64,000 nucleotides of DNA from Bagarius yarrelli (GCA_005784505.1 VCAZ01000025.1:5377501-5441500); one strand, 5' to 3'. Counted from the first letter of the stretch, positions 1 to 41,805 are shown. Program-made: numbers and translations. The notes: generated by a model not told the origin, from the sequence alone.

Positions 1-500
1 TACAGCAGATATTGATAGATAGATAGAATACATGGATACAGTAGATGTAGATAGAATAGATACAGTAGATATAGATAGAATAAATACAATAGATAGATTA
101 TATAGCTCCTGTAGATAGATTATATAGATAGATACAGTAGATAAAAAAAGATGGATGGATGGATAGATAGATAGATGCAGTAGATATGATTAGATACAAT
201 AAATAGATAGATAGATAGAATAAATGGATACAGTGGATATAGATAGAATAGAATAAATACAATCGATAGATTATATAGCTCCTGTAGATAGATTATATAA
301 ATAGATACAGTAGATAAAAAAGATGGATAGATACAATAAATGGATGCAGTAGATATGATGAATACAATAAATGGATAGATACAATAGATAGATACAATAA
401 ATGGATACAGTAGATATGATAGACAGAATAGATACGATAGAGAGATAGACAGACAGACAGACAGACACATGGCAACATATATATAGATAGTATAGATAGA
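1..500. repeat. GATA-rich microsatellite/minisatellite in a dguok intron
   Basis: Purine-rich tetranucleotide array built on GATA (and GACA near 448-467), mixed with longer words such as GATACAGTAGATA. A longer unit containing TAGCTCCTGTAGATAG occurs twice, near 102-120 and 275-293, so a block of roughly 170 bp has been duplicated. It lies upstream of the first recognisable kinase exon, so it is intronic. The reading frames that cross it are artefacts of the repeat. Confidence 0.9.
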
Positions 501-580
501 CTATCAGTTTTAATTATGATCTGAATATTTCTAATCATGTTGTGGTTTCTGCTGTTCACACTGCTGTTTTCGTTCCCCAG

Positions 581-843
581 GGTTGAGTTTACGTACCTGA
601 AGGATCTTCCTATTCTGGTGCTGGATGTTAACGATGACTTCCTAAATGATAGAATTAAGCAGCAGGCAGTGATGGACAAGGTAAACGCAGCTCAATTTCA
701 GCCTGATTTACTTTAGCTGATGTGCAACGGAGTCATTATGCTAAATTTAATTGTTGAGACCATCAGCTTTCAGTAGGAAATGCATTTATTTAATTTATTT
801 ATTTTGCTTTTTACAGGTGAACGAATTCATGTCCACACTTTAA
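581..843 (+). CDS. dguok: Deoxynucleoside kinase, C-terminal exons (deoxyguanosine kinase-like), partial
   Basis: Two coding exons carry the C-terminus: 581-680 (after a CCCCAG acceptor, donor GTAAAC) and 817-843 (after TTTTTACAG), ending in TAA. The peptide includes LPILVLDVNDDF and ends VNEFMSTL. Mammalian DGUOK and DCK share this tail (LDVNxDF, then a terminal helix). The spacing between DDF and the last Leu is 20 residues, matching DGUOK rather than the shorter DCK tail, although the final STL resembles DCK. The family phosphorylates purine or pyrimidine deoxynucleosides for dNTP salvage; DGUOK acts in mitochondria. The P-loop and catalytic exons lie to the left of the window, so orthology to dguok rather than dck is likely but not certain. 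Confidence 0.8.
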
Positions 844-1213
844 CACCTAATCAAGCACTCGTGTGTGTGTGTGTGTGTGTGTGTGTTTTTTAATTATGTG
901 TAAAACGGGATTTTAAGTTGTTAAATTTTTACCTCAGATGTACTTATGAACAGATTATACAAACAAAATATCTATAAAATGTAATCCACCTCAGAAAGAT
1001 GTTTACAACCAAACACAAAACTACAAAAATGTAATCATGGACATGGTTTGATATGAATTGATCATCATTTTATTGTGATGTGTTTAATTTTTTTGTAAAT
1101 ATGTATTTATATTTGTATTAAATTTTTTCTGTTTTATGCTGGTTGTCTGGCTGTTTCCTTTAAATTGTTTATTTTACTACACAATTAAATTTAACACTAT
1201 AAGAAAACATGAC

Positions 1214-1219
1214 AATAAA
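1214..1219 (+). terminator. Candidate polyadenylation signal of the kinase gene
   Basis: AATAAA about 370 bp after the stop codon, followed by a T/G-rich stretch (GTAGTCCATGTATTTGTGTTTTTA). It is the first canonical hexamer after the stop. Confidence 0.5.
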
Positions 1220-3360
1220 AAGTGTTGGATCCTATTGTAGTCCATGTATTTGTGTTTTTACTGCTGTGGTGAAACTCTAAAAACGCAGGACTGAAATTCC
1301 TCATTAAAAAGCTGTGTTTTTGTTTTTTGCTTCAAATGATAACATTACATTTATACAGGAACATAAAAATATATCACGCTTTAATTACTACAAACCAATG
1401 GAAGCCCTATTTCCACCACACAAAAAAATTCAAATTGTGACTTTTAATATCATAAAATTAGGATAAATTGAAATGACGAAACTCTTGTGGTCAATAGGAT
1501 TAAAAACGTAGGACTTGGGTGCCTCCTTGTGGTGATAACAGACCCCACCGACCCCAATTCCCCTCCCCTTTCTGTTGGATTGCATCACACCAAATTGTTG
1601 ACATTTTTTTTTCTCCAACTTCTATCTTCTACTATCCCTCTTTTTGTGATTTTTTTTATATAGACAGACAGACAGTAGTAGTCTTATCTAACCCTAACCC
1701 TAATATTAGGTAGGCAAAAAAAAAAAAAAAACGGTAATAATATATAAATAATTATGCCATTATAACTCAATCCAACCAAAGCTTAAAATAATTAAAGGGC
1801 TGTAAACCTCGATTGATATAAAGACCTTAATACGCTGGAGACGCCTTTGTTTCTAGCATTCAGCATTGGAAATATCCTTAATCATTCACTGTTTGTTTCC
1901 TCCGAAATTCTACAGCTAACTTTAACTGTAAATTTAACTGTATATTATTTTCTTAATTATAGATATACAATATTAGGACTCGGCCATGTCAGTCTTATCA
2001 CAGTTTTATTTTATGGTTATAGCTTAACACATCAGGCTTTAATCTTTTCTTATAAGAACGTTTTCTGCTATTCTTTTTATATTAATAACAAATGTTTTAC
2101 ACACTATATAATTATACCCTCTAATACCTACTGGATTTGTGATATAAATTACAGATAAAAAATTTGAACTCATTGTCATTTTTCACCTTTTTTAATTCTG
2201 TGGACATAAAATAATTAACGAGACCTATAATGAAATTGTAGGTTTTATTACACCGAAATAACTCAGTTACATTAAACATATCTATATTTTTAACACTGAT
2301 TCAATAAATTATAAGTTAAATTCTTCCTCACTTGATGATTGCAACAGTAAACAGTATCGAGGTGTATAAGAGAAATATTTATAAGGAAATATTTTTAAAT
2401 TATGGCAACTATTTAACTTGACATTTGTCTCAGTCATATCTGATGATTAACTGATGATGTGTTGTAATAAAGTTAGCGGGTGTGTCCAATTAGGTCAGGT
2501 TTATGTATGGTCATTCTGGTATTATGGTGGTGATTTTTTCATATTAAGTGTGTTTAGCCACGTGTGTAAGACTATCAGTGAAACTACAGTATGTAATATG
2601 TAATAACAGGTTAATTACAGTATATTTTATTTAGTCTTAGAACAAACTCCTGCCATCTTAGATCTCGGACACAGGCTTTATAGAGCTTTACTAAAAAAAC
2701 AAAAACAAATCACATGACATCTTAAAATATGTTTTTGACATCTGACAATTACAAACCAATTTTCATGGCACACATAATATGTTGGACAACTTCAAGACAG
2801 CGTATAAAATGTTATTCTTGTAAAGCCCTTTAGGCTAAATAAAAAAGCAATACTAATAATATTATTTTTTGACATCGGTAACGACTTTGAAACATTTTAA
2901 TAGTTGATAAACAATTAGGAGTACCTAGTTTAGAAAACTATAAAATAAATCACAATAATGTAATTTAGATTTTTTTTAATCGAGTCACATTGATATTCTC
3001 AATACAATTAATACATATGATCATTTTAACTAAATACAGGATAACAAATAATAAATCTCAAACATAACAGTATTGTCCAGTATCTAGACTACATTTCCCA
3101 GATTATCTAGAAATCCGTCTATTGCCTCACACTCGGTTGCGCCCTGATATGTGCAGTGTTTTTTATGCACACTTTTTTCCTTTTGGGTTAGTTATTTTAA
3201 GAAAAAGAAACCTAAACCCTCAGCCTACACATCAGCTGTACTGGCAAGAGTCAGAAGTAAGAACAGGACCTTATTCTGATTGTAAATTAAACCTTGTACC
3301 GTCATAAGACTCAAAGCAAATGATCCTGTACTTTTTTTTTTTATCAAGACAAAAATAGGC
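1220..3360. other. Intergenic AT-rich DNA between the kinase gene and ankhd1
   Basis: No exon recognised. It is mostly low-complexity AT-rich sequence with homopolymer tracts (for example A-rich at 1716-1731). Near 1689-1704 there is a short run of two and a half telomere-type CCCTAA units. I see no tRNA, SINE or transposon signature in this stretch. Confidence 0.6.
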
Positions 3361-3364
3361 GTAT

Positions 3365-3754
3365 CTAATGGGCGGGACTTGATGATAGACGTATCGACAA
3401 CCAATCGTCATCGGCAGCCGATGTTTCCTGGCGTAAGCGCACCCGTAAACCAACCTTTACATCGCGTGCGTTTTTTGAGTAGCGTGCATATCAGCCAACC
3501 GCCTTGTAGAATCTTGAGTCGTAAGCCAATCGTAGTAGTGTATTTTGAACAAAGGCGGGACAATTCAGAAATAGAACGACGTGGGGATAGGTTGTTAGAA
3601 AGTTAATGGCTTGGGGGAAAGAGAATCTCTTCTCGCTTCAGGAGAGTTTGAGGGTTTTTCTGAAGTAAAACGGAATAATTTTATAACAATATAACCCCAA
3701 AGAAAGTGAGAGGACAACGTTACCTTTACAAACATACATATTCTTTAGGAAAGT
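3365..3754 (+). promoter_or_regulatory. ankhd1: ankhd1 promoter and 5' UTR region
   Basis: The 390 bp before the coding start holds two GGCGGGA motifs (3372-3378 and 3554-3560) and two CCAAT boxes in the form CCAATCG (3401 and 3526), plus CCAAC at 3495. CG content rises sharply against the AT-rich flank. No TATA box is evident, which suits a TATA-less housekeeping promoter using NF-Y and Sp-type factors. The transcription start cannot be placed. An in-frame TAG at 3746-3748 closes the ankhd1 frame just upstream of the first ATG. Confidence 0.6.
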
Positions 3755-34744
<30,990 letters not shown>

Positions 34745-35262
34745 ACACAAACCTAGAGACTGAGAGGCATAGGAGCAGTAACAAGACGACATACACGTTA
34801 AAGAACAAGATAATTACCTAATTACCAAAACGTTAACCTAGGCGTGTCCCCTAAAAATTAAACAGAGCTTCATGAAATTTAAGAGACGGACACCTTTGAT
34901 GTGCCTAACAAAAAAATTAAAGAGAATCCAGTGTGGGCTTTAACGTGTTTACCACTGTCTATGAACAAATCTTTCTGATTGCCTGTTCAACAGGATACAT
35001 TTTGAGTAGTATAGCCATTTTGACATTTAAGCCCCACCTAAAGCGTTCTTGGTCTGCAGGGCTCAATAGGACAGTGCGCTATTTATACTCGGCCAAGAAC
35101 TAGATGATTACACACCGAGAGAAATCAGACCTTTTAGAGTGGTAAATACATGTATAATTGTTTACATACTGAAAAAGGGTTAAAATGAGAGTAAATTTCA
35201 TGTCGTATAGTGGCTCTACTTTATGTAGCCTGTATTAATGTGAAATATTTACCTTAATATTC

Positions 35263-35268
35263 AATAAA
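35263..35268 (+). terminator. ankhd1: ankhd1 polyadenylation signal
   Basis: AATAAA about 520 bp after the stop codon, followed within 40 bp by GT-rich sequence (GGTGGTGTCATG). It is the first canonical hexamer in the 3' UTR, and the AT-rich intergenic DNA starts after it. Confidence 0.6.
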
Positions 35269-35579
35269 AAGTTGGAAATGTACCCAGGTGGTGTCATGCC
35301 TCTAATTTGCAGTTCTTTTAAAAGAAGAAAAGTCTGTAAATGGGTGGTGCAAAAACACACTTTATGATGCAACAGAGTGGAGAATTTAGACATTTTTAAA
35401 CTTACAAAAAATAATGAATATACTTCAAACAAAACACAGAAACCAATTTTTTAACCAATAGTCATGATTTAATTATATTAATTTTAAGTGACGTGTGTGA
35501 GAGAGAAAGAATTTTATGTTAACTAGGAATGAAGTCATGAAGTCGGTTGATTGGCATAAATATTATTAGCTGAGATGTA

Positions 35580-35960
35580 TTATAAATGTAAGTGAAATTA
35601 GAAAAGAAAATGGACAAGAAGTAATAAAATTACAGGAATAAAGTGAATGAAAGAAAAAATACTGTATAAATCAGATTACAAGATAAAAGTTGAAATACCT
35701 CAAAAATAAAAAAGTGAATAAGATATTACAATAGTAAAGTTAGTTACAGTGGCAAGTTAAAAAAATATATAAATAAGATTACGAGATAGAAGTCGAAAAA
35801 CCTCAAAGTTGAAATTACAAGATTAAATTAGAAATTACAGGAATAGTGAATAAAAAGAACAAAATACTGTATGAAAGATATTACAAAATTTACAAAAATA
35901 AAGTCATAAAATTTTAAAATAAATGTAAAATTACTAGAATAAAACAATTGACAATTACTA
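35580..35960. repeat. Decayed A-rich tandem array upstream of eif4ebp3, part 1
   Basis: Recurrent words AATAAGATTAC.AGATA, GAAATACCTCAAA, GTGAATAAAAAGA and ATATTACAAAA.TA appear in the same order two to three times, giving a period of about 100 bp. Confidence 0.6.
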
Positions 35961-36339
35961 ACAAAAGCACACATTTCTATTCCTCACTGAAGTAGCAGCA
36001 AGCCGAGAACATTTAGGAGGAAAAGTGTTTTAAAATGAAATGTCACTTTACACAGTCATTATTGTCTGGCTGTAAATTCCTGAAGTCTGTCACTGCAAAT
36101 GATATTTTTAAACGACAAGCTTTTGTTAGAATTCACATTTGATTTGTAAAAGAAAAACCACTTTAAGTGCATACCTTCAGCATGAAGCCTAAGACCCGGA
36201 GCAGACAGTTTATGGGTAGGAGTAGTGAATTAATGATCACTTTTAAAGAAAGGAAACTTTTAACTTAAAATTGCAGTCTGAAGTTGCATTTTATACAAAG
36301 GTTAAATAACTCCTTGACTTCTAAGTGACTTCAGCGGTT

Positions 36340-36480
36340 TTAGGCTGCAGATTTAGATGGTTCAGGATTTAAATCTCAGCACCACCAAACTTCAACCATG
36401 CCCTTAACCATGAACCGCTATTAGACGCTACTACTACTGATCCTGCGCTCTAAACTCATCCTTTATGCTATGATGTGTAC
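36340..36480 (+). mobile_element. Old SINE fragment
   Basis: Carries the SINE box B region and middle in degraded form: TTTAAATCTCAGCACCACCA then CCATGCCCTTAACC. A second fragment with GAATTCCCAGCACCACCAAG lies at about 36600-36670. Confidence 0.45.
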
Positions 36481-36789
36481 TGTTCCATTCAGCACCCAAT
36501 AGATTATCTATGATGTCAATAAAACTGTCCTCTCGTACCCTCCCATAGAGTGTCTGAATTTCTGGGGTTGGTTTGTTCTGAAACTAACTAAACTAATGCT
36601 AACTAATGTGTTCTGATTGTAAGATCATAGATGGAATTCCCAGCACCACCAAGCAGCCCTTGATAGGATGCACTACCTAAAATATGGTCATGTACTCGCA
36701 AAAACAGTTAACAGAACTTTCAGCGACAGAATGTCAGAATCAGCAGTGTCGGACTGCAAACTTTCCATACCATGAGGTGTAAATATGAG

Positions 36790-36995
36790 TAAATGGGGAA
36801 GTGGTAGATCAGTGGTTAAGGTGTTGAAATGATACCTGGGAGACGGGGGTTCGATTCCCAGCACCACCAGCCCACCACCTCTGGGCCCCTGAGCAAGGGA
36901 CCTTTAACCCCCAATTGCTCAGTTGTATAAAAGAGATAAATGTAAGTTGCTCTGGATGAGGGCGTCTGCCAAATTCTGTAAATGTAAATAAGTAC
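36790..36995 (+). mobile_element. tRNA-derived SINE upstream of eif4ebp3
   Basis: The best preserved copy: head AAGTGGTAGATCAGTGGTTA, box B GGGGTTCGATTCCC, CAGCACCACCAGCCCACCAC, GGGCCCCTGAGCAAGG, AACCCCCAATTGCTCAGTTG and tail GATGAGGGCGTCTGCCAAAT. About 200 bp. Confidence 0.88.
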
Positions 36996-37229
36996 TTATA
37001 TTACAAATATTCTGATAAAACATCTGAAATTATTGTAAGCACTTAGCAACCAGCCCTGCAGCAAAGCCTTAAAGACGAGAAAACATACATTAATACATTA
37101 ACGTGATTAAGTCATACAATTAATTAAATATTAAGTCCAGGAAAAATATTAGTACTCAATACGACAGTTTGTTAGAAATGAACGTAAGGTGGCGCTGTTT
37201 CCTTTAAGGCATGAAAGTACAGCATTAGT

Positions 37230-37470
37230 TTGTCATTAGTTTTGTGACACGTTAAAAAAATAGAGAGAGAAAAAACAGAGGAAATAAGATATTACAAAAA
37301 TGATTAAAAAAATTATGTTAGAGATTTAATTCCGTATAAATATGTATAAATAAGATTACAAGATAAATAAAGTGAATAAAAAGAAAAAAAAACTGTGTAA
37401 ATAAGTTATTACAAAAATAGTTATACAATTATAAAATAGTTTAATTTAAATTTACTAGAATAAATTTGTA
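37230..37470. repeat. Decayed A-rich tandem array upstream of eif4ebp3, part 2
   Basis: Same words as at 35580-35960 (AATAAGATTACAAGATAAA, GTGAATAAAAAGAA, ATTACTAGAATAAA-like). An inverted-orientation piece with TTATTCTCGTAATTTTC and ACGACTTTCATCTCGTAAT is at 37690-37760. Confidence 0.55.
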
Positions 37471-37799
37471 GCCGTATGCAAATTGTCAAATGCTGATTGG
37501 CTGCCGTGCGCCTGTCATTCTCATTTATATTAACTCGTTGATGTCGTCTTTAACAGAAGGATTTGGTCAAATGTTATTTTAGGGTTTGGATGACGTTTTC
37601 CTTTAACAAAAAGGGGCGCTGACCATTTAAACAATCGGAAATTATAATCATAGTATATATAATATTAAGCCAAATATCTGCGCTCCATTGCTACTTTATT
37701 CTCGTAATTTTCTTATAATAAGATTCTTCCAACATTACGACTTTCATCTCGTAATCATTATTTATTTTTACTTGGAACTAAAACTAGTCTCTCTGGCTT

Positions 37800-37998
37800 T
37801 ATCCCAAAGTCACATTTCAAAACATTGCATCATCATCATCATTAGGCCCCGCCCCTGAACACGGGTTTCAATACCGCGCGCTCGGGCTGCAGTGAGTGTA
37901 ATTGTGTGTTCACTGATGGGATGTCCGGATTAAGCGGAAAATATCGTGACAGCTTGAAAACGAACTGTAACCTAAAAGATTGTATTTAATCGGAAATC
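37800..37998 (+). promoter_or_regulatory. eif4ebp3: eif4ebp3 promoter and 5' UTR
   Basis: Contains GGCCCCGCCCCT (37845-37856), an Sp-type GC box, a CG-rich stretch (ACCGCGCGCTCGGG near 37873-37886), and a short CATCATCATCATCAT run. No TATA box is seen. The presence of its own promoter-like sequence argues that eif4ebp3 is transcribed independently of ankhd1. Confidence 0.5.
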
Positions 37999-40128
37999 AT
38001 GTCGACTGGCTGTGACGGGTTGTCGGGTCGCCCCATCCCGAACCGCGTGTCTCAGTGGCAGTGCTGCGCTTCTCTGTCCGGGTCCTACAGTCAGACTCCC
38101 GGCGGCACCGTGTTCTCCACCACCCCTGGAGGCAAGTAGCCAAGCTGAGTCAATGTCTGGTTTCCAATGATTTAATTTGCGCAAAAAAATTGTTTGACAT
38201 TTTATCCTTTTTGTGCATTCAGTCGTAGCCGAATAAAATCTTTTTTTTTCTGCGTGCGCGAAACCGAAAAGTCCGTGCGCGCTCCCGAGAAAAAAAGTTC
38301 ACGTCCCGAAAGAACGAGCAGCAGACACCAAAATCTCTTACACACTTATTATAAACACTTTCTTTCACTTTGCCCCAAAAATAAGACGTGTTAATATTTA
38401 TATAATTTTATCAAAGAAAACAATGTTTAAACTTGAAAGATTCAGTTCCACACTAGCAAAAGTTAATATAGCAACATGATATTTTCCACTAATTTAGGTA
38501 TTAATAAGATCACCGTGAAGTAGTGAATAAAACCCTGATTAATCCTGCAATAAATCAGGCACTATTTCAATATTTCTTTATTATTAATACAATTTTTAAT
38601 AATCCTGTTTCCGTTCTTTATTTGTGATTTATACTGTTTTTACTCCGGACAGATCAGATAAACAGACCCGATCTCTACTGCACTGCACCTTCTCTCTCCG
38701 ATTACCACTCCAGTCTGGTTGTGTTACGCAACATGTTTTTTAAAACCCTCAACCGAGGATCCGGCAGACGTTTAAAGGGTGTACTGACATGCAAATCAAT
38801 GCCAAGCACCCTGTCATCCCGATATATTTGGCTCCGTCTGGCGCACATTAGAAGCAGTCCTGCATGATGCATGTTAGCTTTCTATGAAAGACTTAAACTC
38901 TGTTCTTTTCAGGGACGAGAATCATCTACGATAGGAAGTTTCTCCTGGAATGCCGCAACTCTCCGATTGCACGAACTCCGCCGTGCTGTCTGCCGCACAT
39001 CCGCGGCGTCACCGTGCTGTCCACACACACTCTGGACAAGCTGTTGGAGCGGAACGAGGACCGGAAAGACGTCCACGGTGACAATTTTATTGTTTTTATA
39101 CACCTGATTGAATTAGGATGTGTTTGGATTCGTCAGCATGTGTATCGTCTCGTTAAACTCTGTGTATATAGGCAGGTTTGAAGAATTTCTCTAATGCATA
39201 TTTAACCTAATATCTGTGTATTACACCTGCTGTATAGAAATAATGGCAAGAGATTTACCTGCCCAAAGCTACTTAACTAAACGTCTAAAAGTTTACTATT
39301 ACTATATTTTCAAAACAAAATTTCCTCTCCATTGTGGGGAAAGCATGTGATTGGCTCATTTGCCCTGGCTTGACATGGGGAAGTGAGTAAGATCCACCGG
39401 GTGGCACCGTAGAGCAGACCAAATTTCACTAGGATTTAAACTCTTAACCAGGGGTTGGTGAACTCGGTTCTGGAGGGCTGGTGTCCTGCAAAGTTTAGCT
39501 CCAACTTGCCTCAACACACTTACCTGTAAGTTTCGAGTCCACCTAACAAGATCTTGATTAGTTGGTTCAGGTGTGTTTGATTAGGGTTGGAGCTAATCTC
39601 TGAGAGACACCGGCCCTCCAGGACCAAGATTTCCCACCTCTGCTCTTGACTACAGGGCCGGTGTCTTTCTGTAAATAGTAACTACTAAGAAAAGTCTTAC
39701 ATTTGAAGTAAAAAAACTAAAGAAGAAAAAATCTTTGAAATGTCCTGTATAGTTACCCCCATTTTTTTTTTCTTAGATGTCCAGCATAAGTAAAGAAATT
39801 TCCTTTTTTGACCTCTAGCGGTAAATAAAACTACTCAGGACATCCTGGTTTCTTATCAAGCGCATCATTTCCCAATGTTTACTTCTATTTCCTGTTGCTC
39901 ATATCTTTTAATCTTAAGGTCACCTTTTGTGGAGATTTGGTAAGTGTTACGTGAGCAAAAGCAAACACGGATCCATGTGATCTCTGGGCGAGGTGCTTTA
40001 TGAACTTTACTGTATACTTTACACCAGGTGTGAAGAATGACTCAGAAAGCTCACTGTCTCTACCAGGTCCTAATCTCGTCCTACTTTCTTTTACAGCTGA
40101 TGACAGTCAGTTTGTCCTGGACATCTGA
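37999..40128 (+). CDS. eif4ebp3: Eukaryotic translation initiation factor 4E-binding protein 3
   Basis: Three coding exons: 37999-38131, 38913-39077 and 40097-40128; 109 residues (human 4E-BP3 has 100). The product binds eIF4E and blocks its use by eIF4G; phosphorylation by mTORC1 releases it. Visible elements: the tandem TPGG phosphorylation sites (YSQTPGGTVFSTTPGGT), the canonical eIF4E-binding motif YDRKFLL, NSPIARTPP (equivalent of the Ser65/Thr70 sites of 4E-BP1), CCLP, and a C-terminal TOS-like motif FVLDI. An RPIP tetrapeptide sits at residues 11-14, where 4E-BP1 has RAIP. Intron 1 must begin with GC (G|GCAAGT), because only that junction gives TPGGTRIIYDRK. The position after ankhd1 supports the eif4ebp3 assignment. 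The linker LSTHTLDKLLERNEDRKDVH replaces the acidic region seen in mammals. Confidence 0.93.
38132..38912 (+). other. eif4ebp3: eif4ebp3 intron 1 with a GC-AG boundary
   Basis: The exon ends CCTGGAG and the intron starts GCAAGTAG; the 3' end is TGTTCTTTTCAG. The nearest GT (4 nt further in) would shift the frame out of the conserved RIIYDRK. The donor otherwise fits the strong consensus seen at GC-AG introns. Confidence 0.85.
39447..39645. mobile_element. Palindromic MITE in eif4ebp3 intron 2
   Basis: Roughly 200 bp with long imperfect inverted ends: CGGTTCTGGAGGGCTGGTGT and TAGCTCCAAC on the left, GTTGGAGCTAAT and GACACCGGCCCTCCAGGACC on the right. I recognise it as a very common type of short foldback element in teleost genomes, but cannot assign it to a superfamily from this copy. 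Confidence 0.75.
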
Positions 40129-40430
40129 ATGTGTGATGCGGCTCCCATGGAGAAATCAGGTGTCGCTTTCCTGAGTCTGGAATTTTGTAAAACGCTTATA
40201 AAACACACTGGGGCAGATCTGTGGAAGATTTCTAATGGGAATATTTGTAGTAAAATTCTGCTTTACAAATTTTAGTCAAACTTTTATAATGACGTAAAGC
40301 GAGCTGGGATTTTTCCAATAAATATTTTTTATATTGGTTCTCTAACGGGTTGAAGTAGGAAGTTAAACCCTGTCATTGAGTATTCAGTGCCTTATTTTGT
40401 AAAAACTTTCTATATCGACTGATGTTTTGA

Positions 40431-40436
40431 AATAAA
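40431..40436 (+). terminator. eif4ebp3: eif4ebp3 polyadenylation signal
   Basis: AATAAA about 300 bp after the stop codon, within TTTTGAAATAAATGAATTTCC. It is the first canonical hexamer close to a T-rich downstream stretch. Confidence 0.55.
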
Positions 40437-40794
40437 TGAATTTCCATGACTTTCACTTTCAGCTTTTATGTTAAACTCTTGTTTATCTGATGTGTTATGA
40501 GGATGTGGTTTGTTTTATTCTCATGTGATCTCCTGATGGTTTAATAGCCACATTTCCTTCTTTCTGTAACATTAACAGAGCTCCAGTTTTACAGTTCTAC
40601 CACACCTCAGGGTCACACTGACTCATAACAGAGTTGTTGATGTTCTTGACACAAAACTATACAAACTGATGAATGACTCAGTTGCAGGTAGAATTAATTT
40701 CATCTTGTAGATCTGCTTGTTAAATCACCTGTGCATTTAATTGCGGTTTGGAATTTTAACATAAGGAATTTGAGGACATTTGGTTTACAAAAAT

Positions 40795-41010
40795 GTTTCT
40801 GTTCAATTCACTTTTATGTGTGTTGCATTTTTAACAATAGACATGGACCTTAAAACAGCTTTACAGGAAACAGAATAAAAAAAAAGAATTACAAATATAA
40901 AAAAAAGTTAATATTTATCCCCAATGAGCAACGATGGCAAGGAAAAACTCCCTGAGATGATTTTAGGAAGAAATCCTGAGAGGAACCAGACTCATGGAGA
41001 CGTCGGTGTG
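40795..41010 (-). repeat. Dispersed fish repeat (reverse orientation)
   Basis: Contains CCAATGAGCAACGATGGCAA and CTCCCTGAGATGATTTTAGG then GGAACCAGACTCATGGAG. The same sequence type, reversed, is at 59660-59870 (TTGCCGCTGTCACCTCTGGC; GCCTGGTTTCTCC). It resembles the 3' part of a non-LTR retrotransposon or SINE family widespread in fishes. Confidence 0.65.
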
Positions 41011-41296
41011 TGTGATTATTAATAAATGTCTTGTACACATATATATATGTCCAATCTGAAAGCTTTGAGAAACGGATAAATTAGCCCTAAATTCTAAGTT
41101 AATCTAAGTTAAACTTCGCATCACTGCCTGTCCATCCTGAGCAGCACCATGGATGGATGATACTCTGGTATGTTTCCTTTTTTAGGGATGTTAACCTAGT
41201 TGGGAGGTTTATGGCAACAGTTCGGGAAAGACACACACACTCATGTGGGTGTGCTGGTTAAACTGTCTACAATCCTTTGATCTAATGATACCTACT

Positions 41297-41490
41297 ACTG
41301 AAGTGGTAGCTCAGTGGATAAAGGTGTTGGATTGCTAACCGGAAAGCTGTGGATTCGATTTCCAGTTCCACTAAATTACCACTTCTGGATCCTTAAGCAA
41401 ATTCTTTAATGCTTAGTTGCATAAATGAAATAAATGTAAGTCACTCTGTTTAAGGGGTGTCTGCCGAATACTGAAAATATAAATGTATAA
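41297..41490 (+). mobile_element. tRNA-derived SINE
   Basis: Head GAAGTGGTAGCTCAGTGGAT, box B GTGGATTCGATTTCC, tail AAGGGGTGTCTGCCGAATAC, in the same order as the copy at 36790. Confidence 0.8.
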
Positions 41491-41654
41491 TATTAAAACT
41501 TTTTTTCTTTTCTTGCTCGTCCTAAACAGAACCAAAACCTTTTTTTACTTAAATCTTTTAGGACTTGCACATTCTTTACTTCACAGCATCTTTTGCCAAC
41601 AGAGGCTATATGTTCTGTTCGTCTTTTCACATAAGCGGCTCGTACATAGATATT

Positions 41655-41805
41655 TCAAAGGGGGGGGGTGAGGACGATTCTAAGGGCCCACACATGTTAA
41701 GGGCCCCCAGAGATGTTATTAGTAGTGACATTGCGGAATGAGTGTGGTGGAGGGCCCAACCTCATATTCTTTCAAGGGGTTCAAAATTACTAGTGACGCC
41801 GCTGG
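41655..41805. repeat. GGGCCC-rich dispersed repeat, copy 1
   Basis: Shares TTATTAGTAGTGACAT..GGAATG, GGTGGAGGGCCCAAC and AAAATTACTAGTGACGCC with the sequence at 43205-43325. Confidence 0.55.

Larger units (their letters stand above)
35280..37790. other. Intergenic DNA between ankhd1 and eif4ebp3
   Basis: No independent gene seen. It contains two A-rich decayed tandem arrays (35580-35960 and 37230-37470), an inverted piece of the same type at 37690-37760, a SINE at 36790-36995, and two older SINE fragments near 36340-36480 and 36600-36670. Any ankhd1-eif4ebp3 read-through transcript would have to cross this 2.5-kb stretch. Confidence 0.7.

Noticed and set aside
120..470. Repetitive Ser/Ile/Tyr-rich frames on the minus strand at the left edge
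   Set aside because: They are readings of the GATA/GTATC repeat.
1687..1704. Telomere-like CCCTAA run, possible interstitial telomere
   Set aside because: Only about two and a half units, easily a chance occurrence in A/C-rich DNA.
36790..36870. Genuine tRNA gene from the box A/box B-like head
   Set aside because: No cloverleaf with a closing acceptor stem; the sequence continues into the SINE body and tail shared by other copies.
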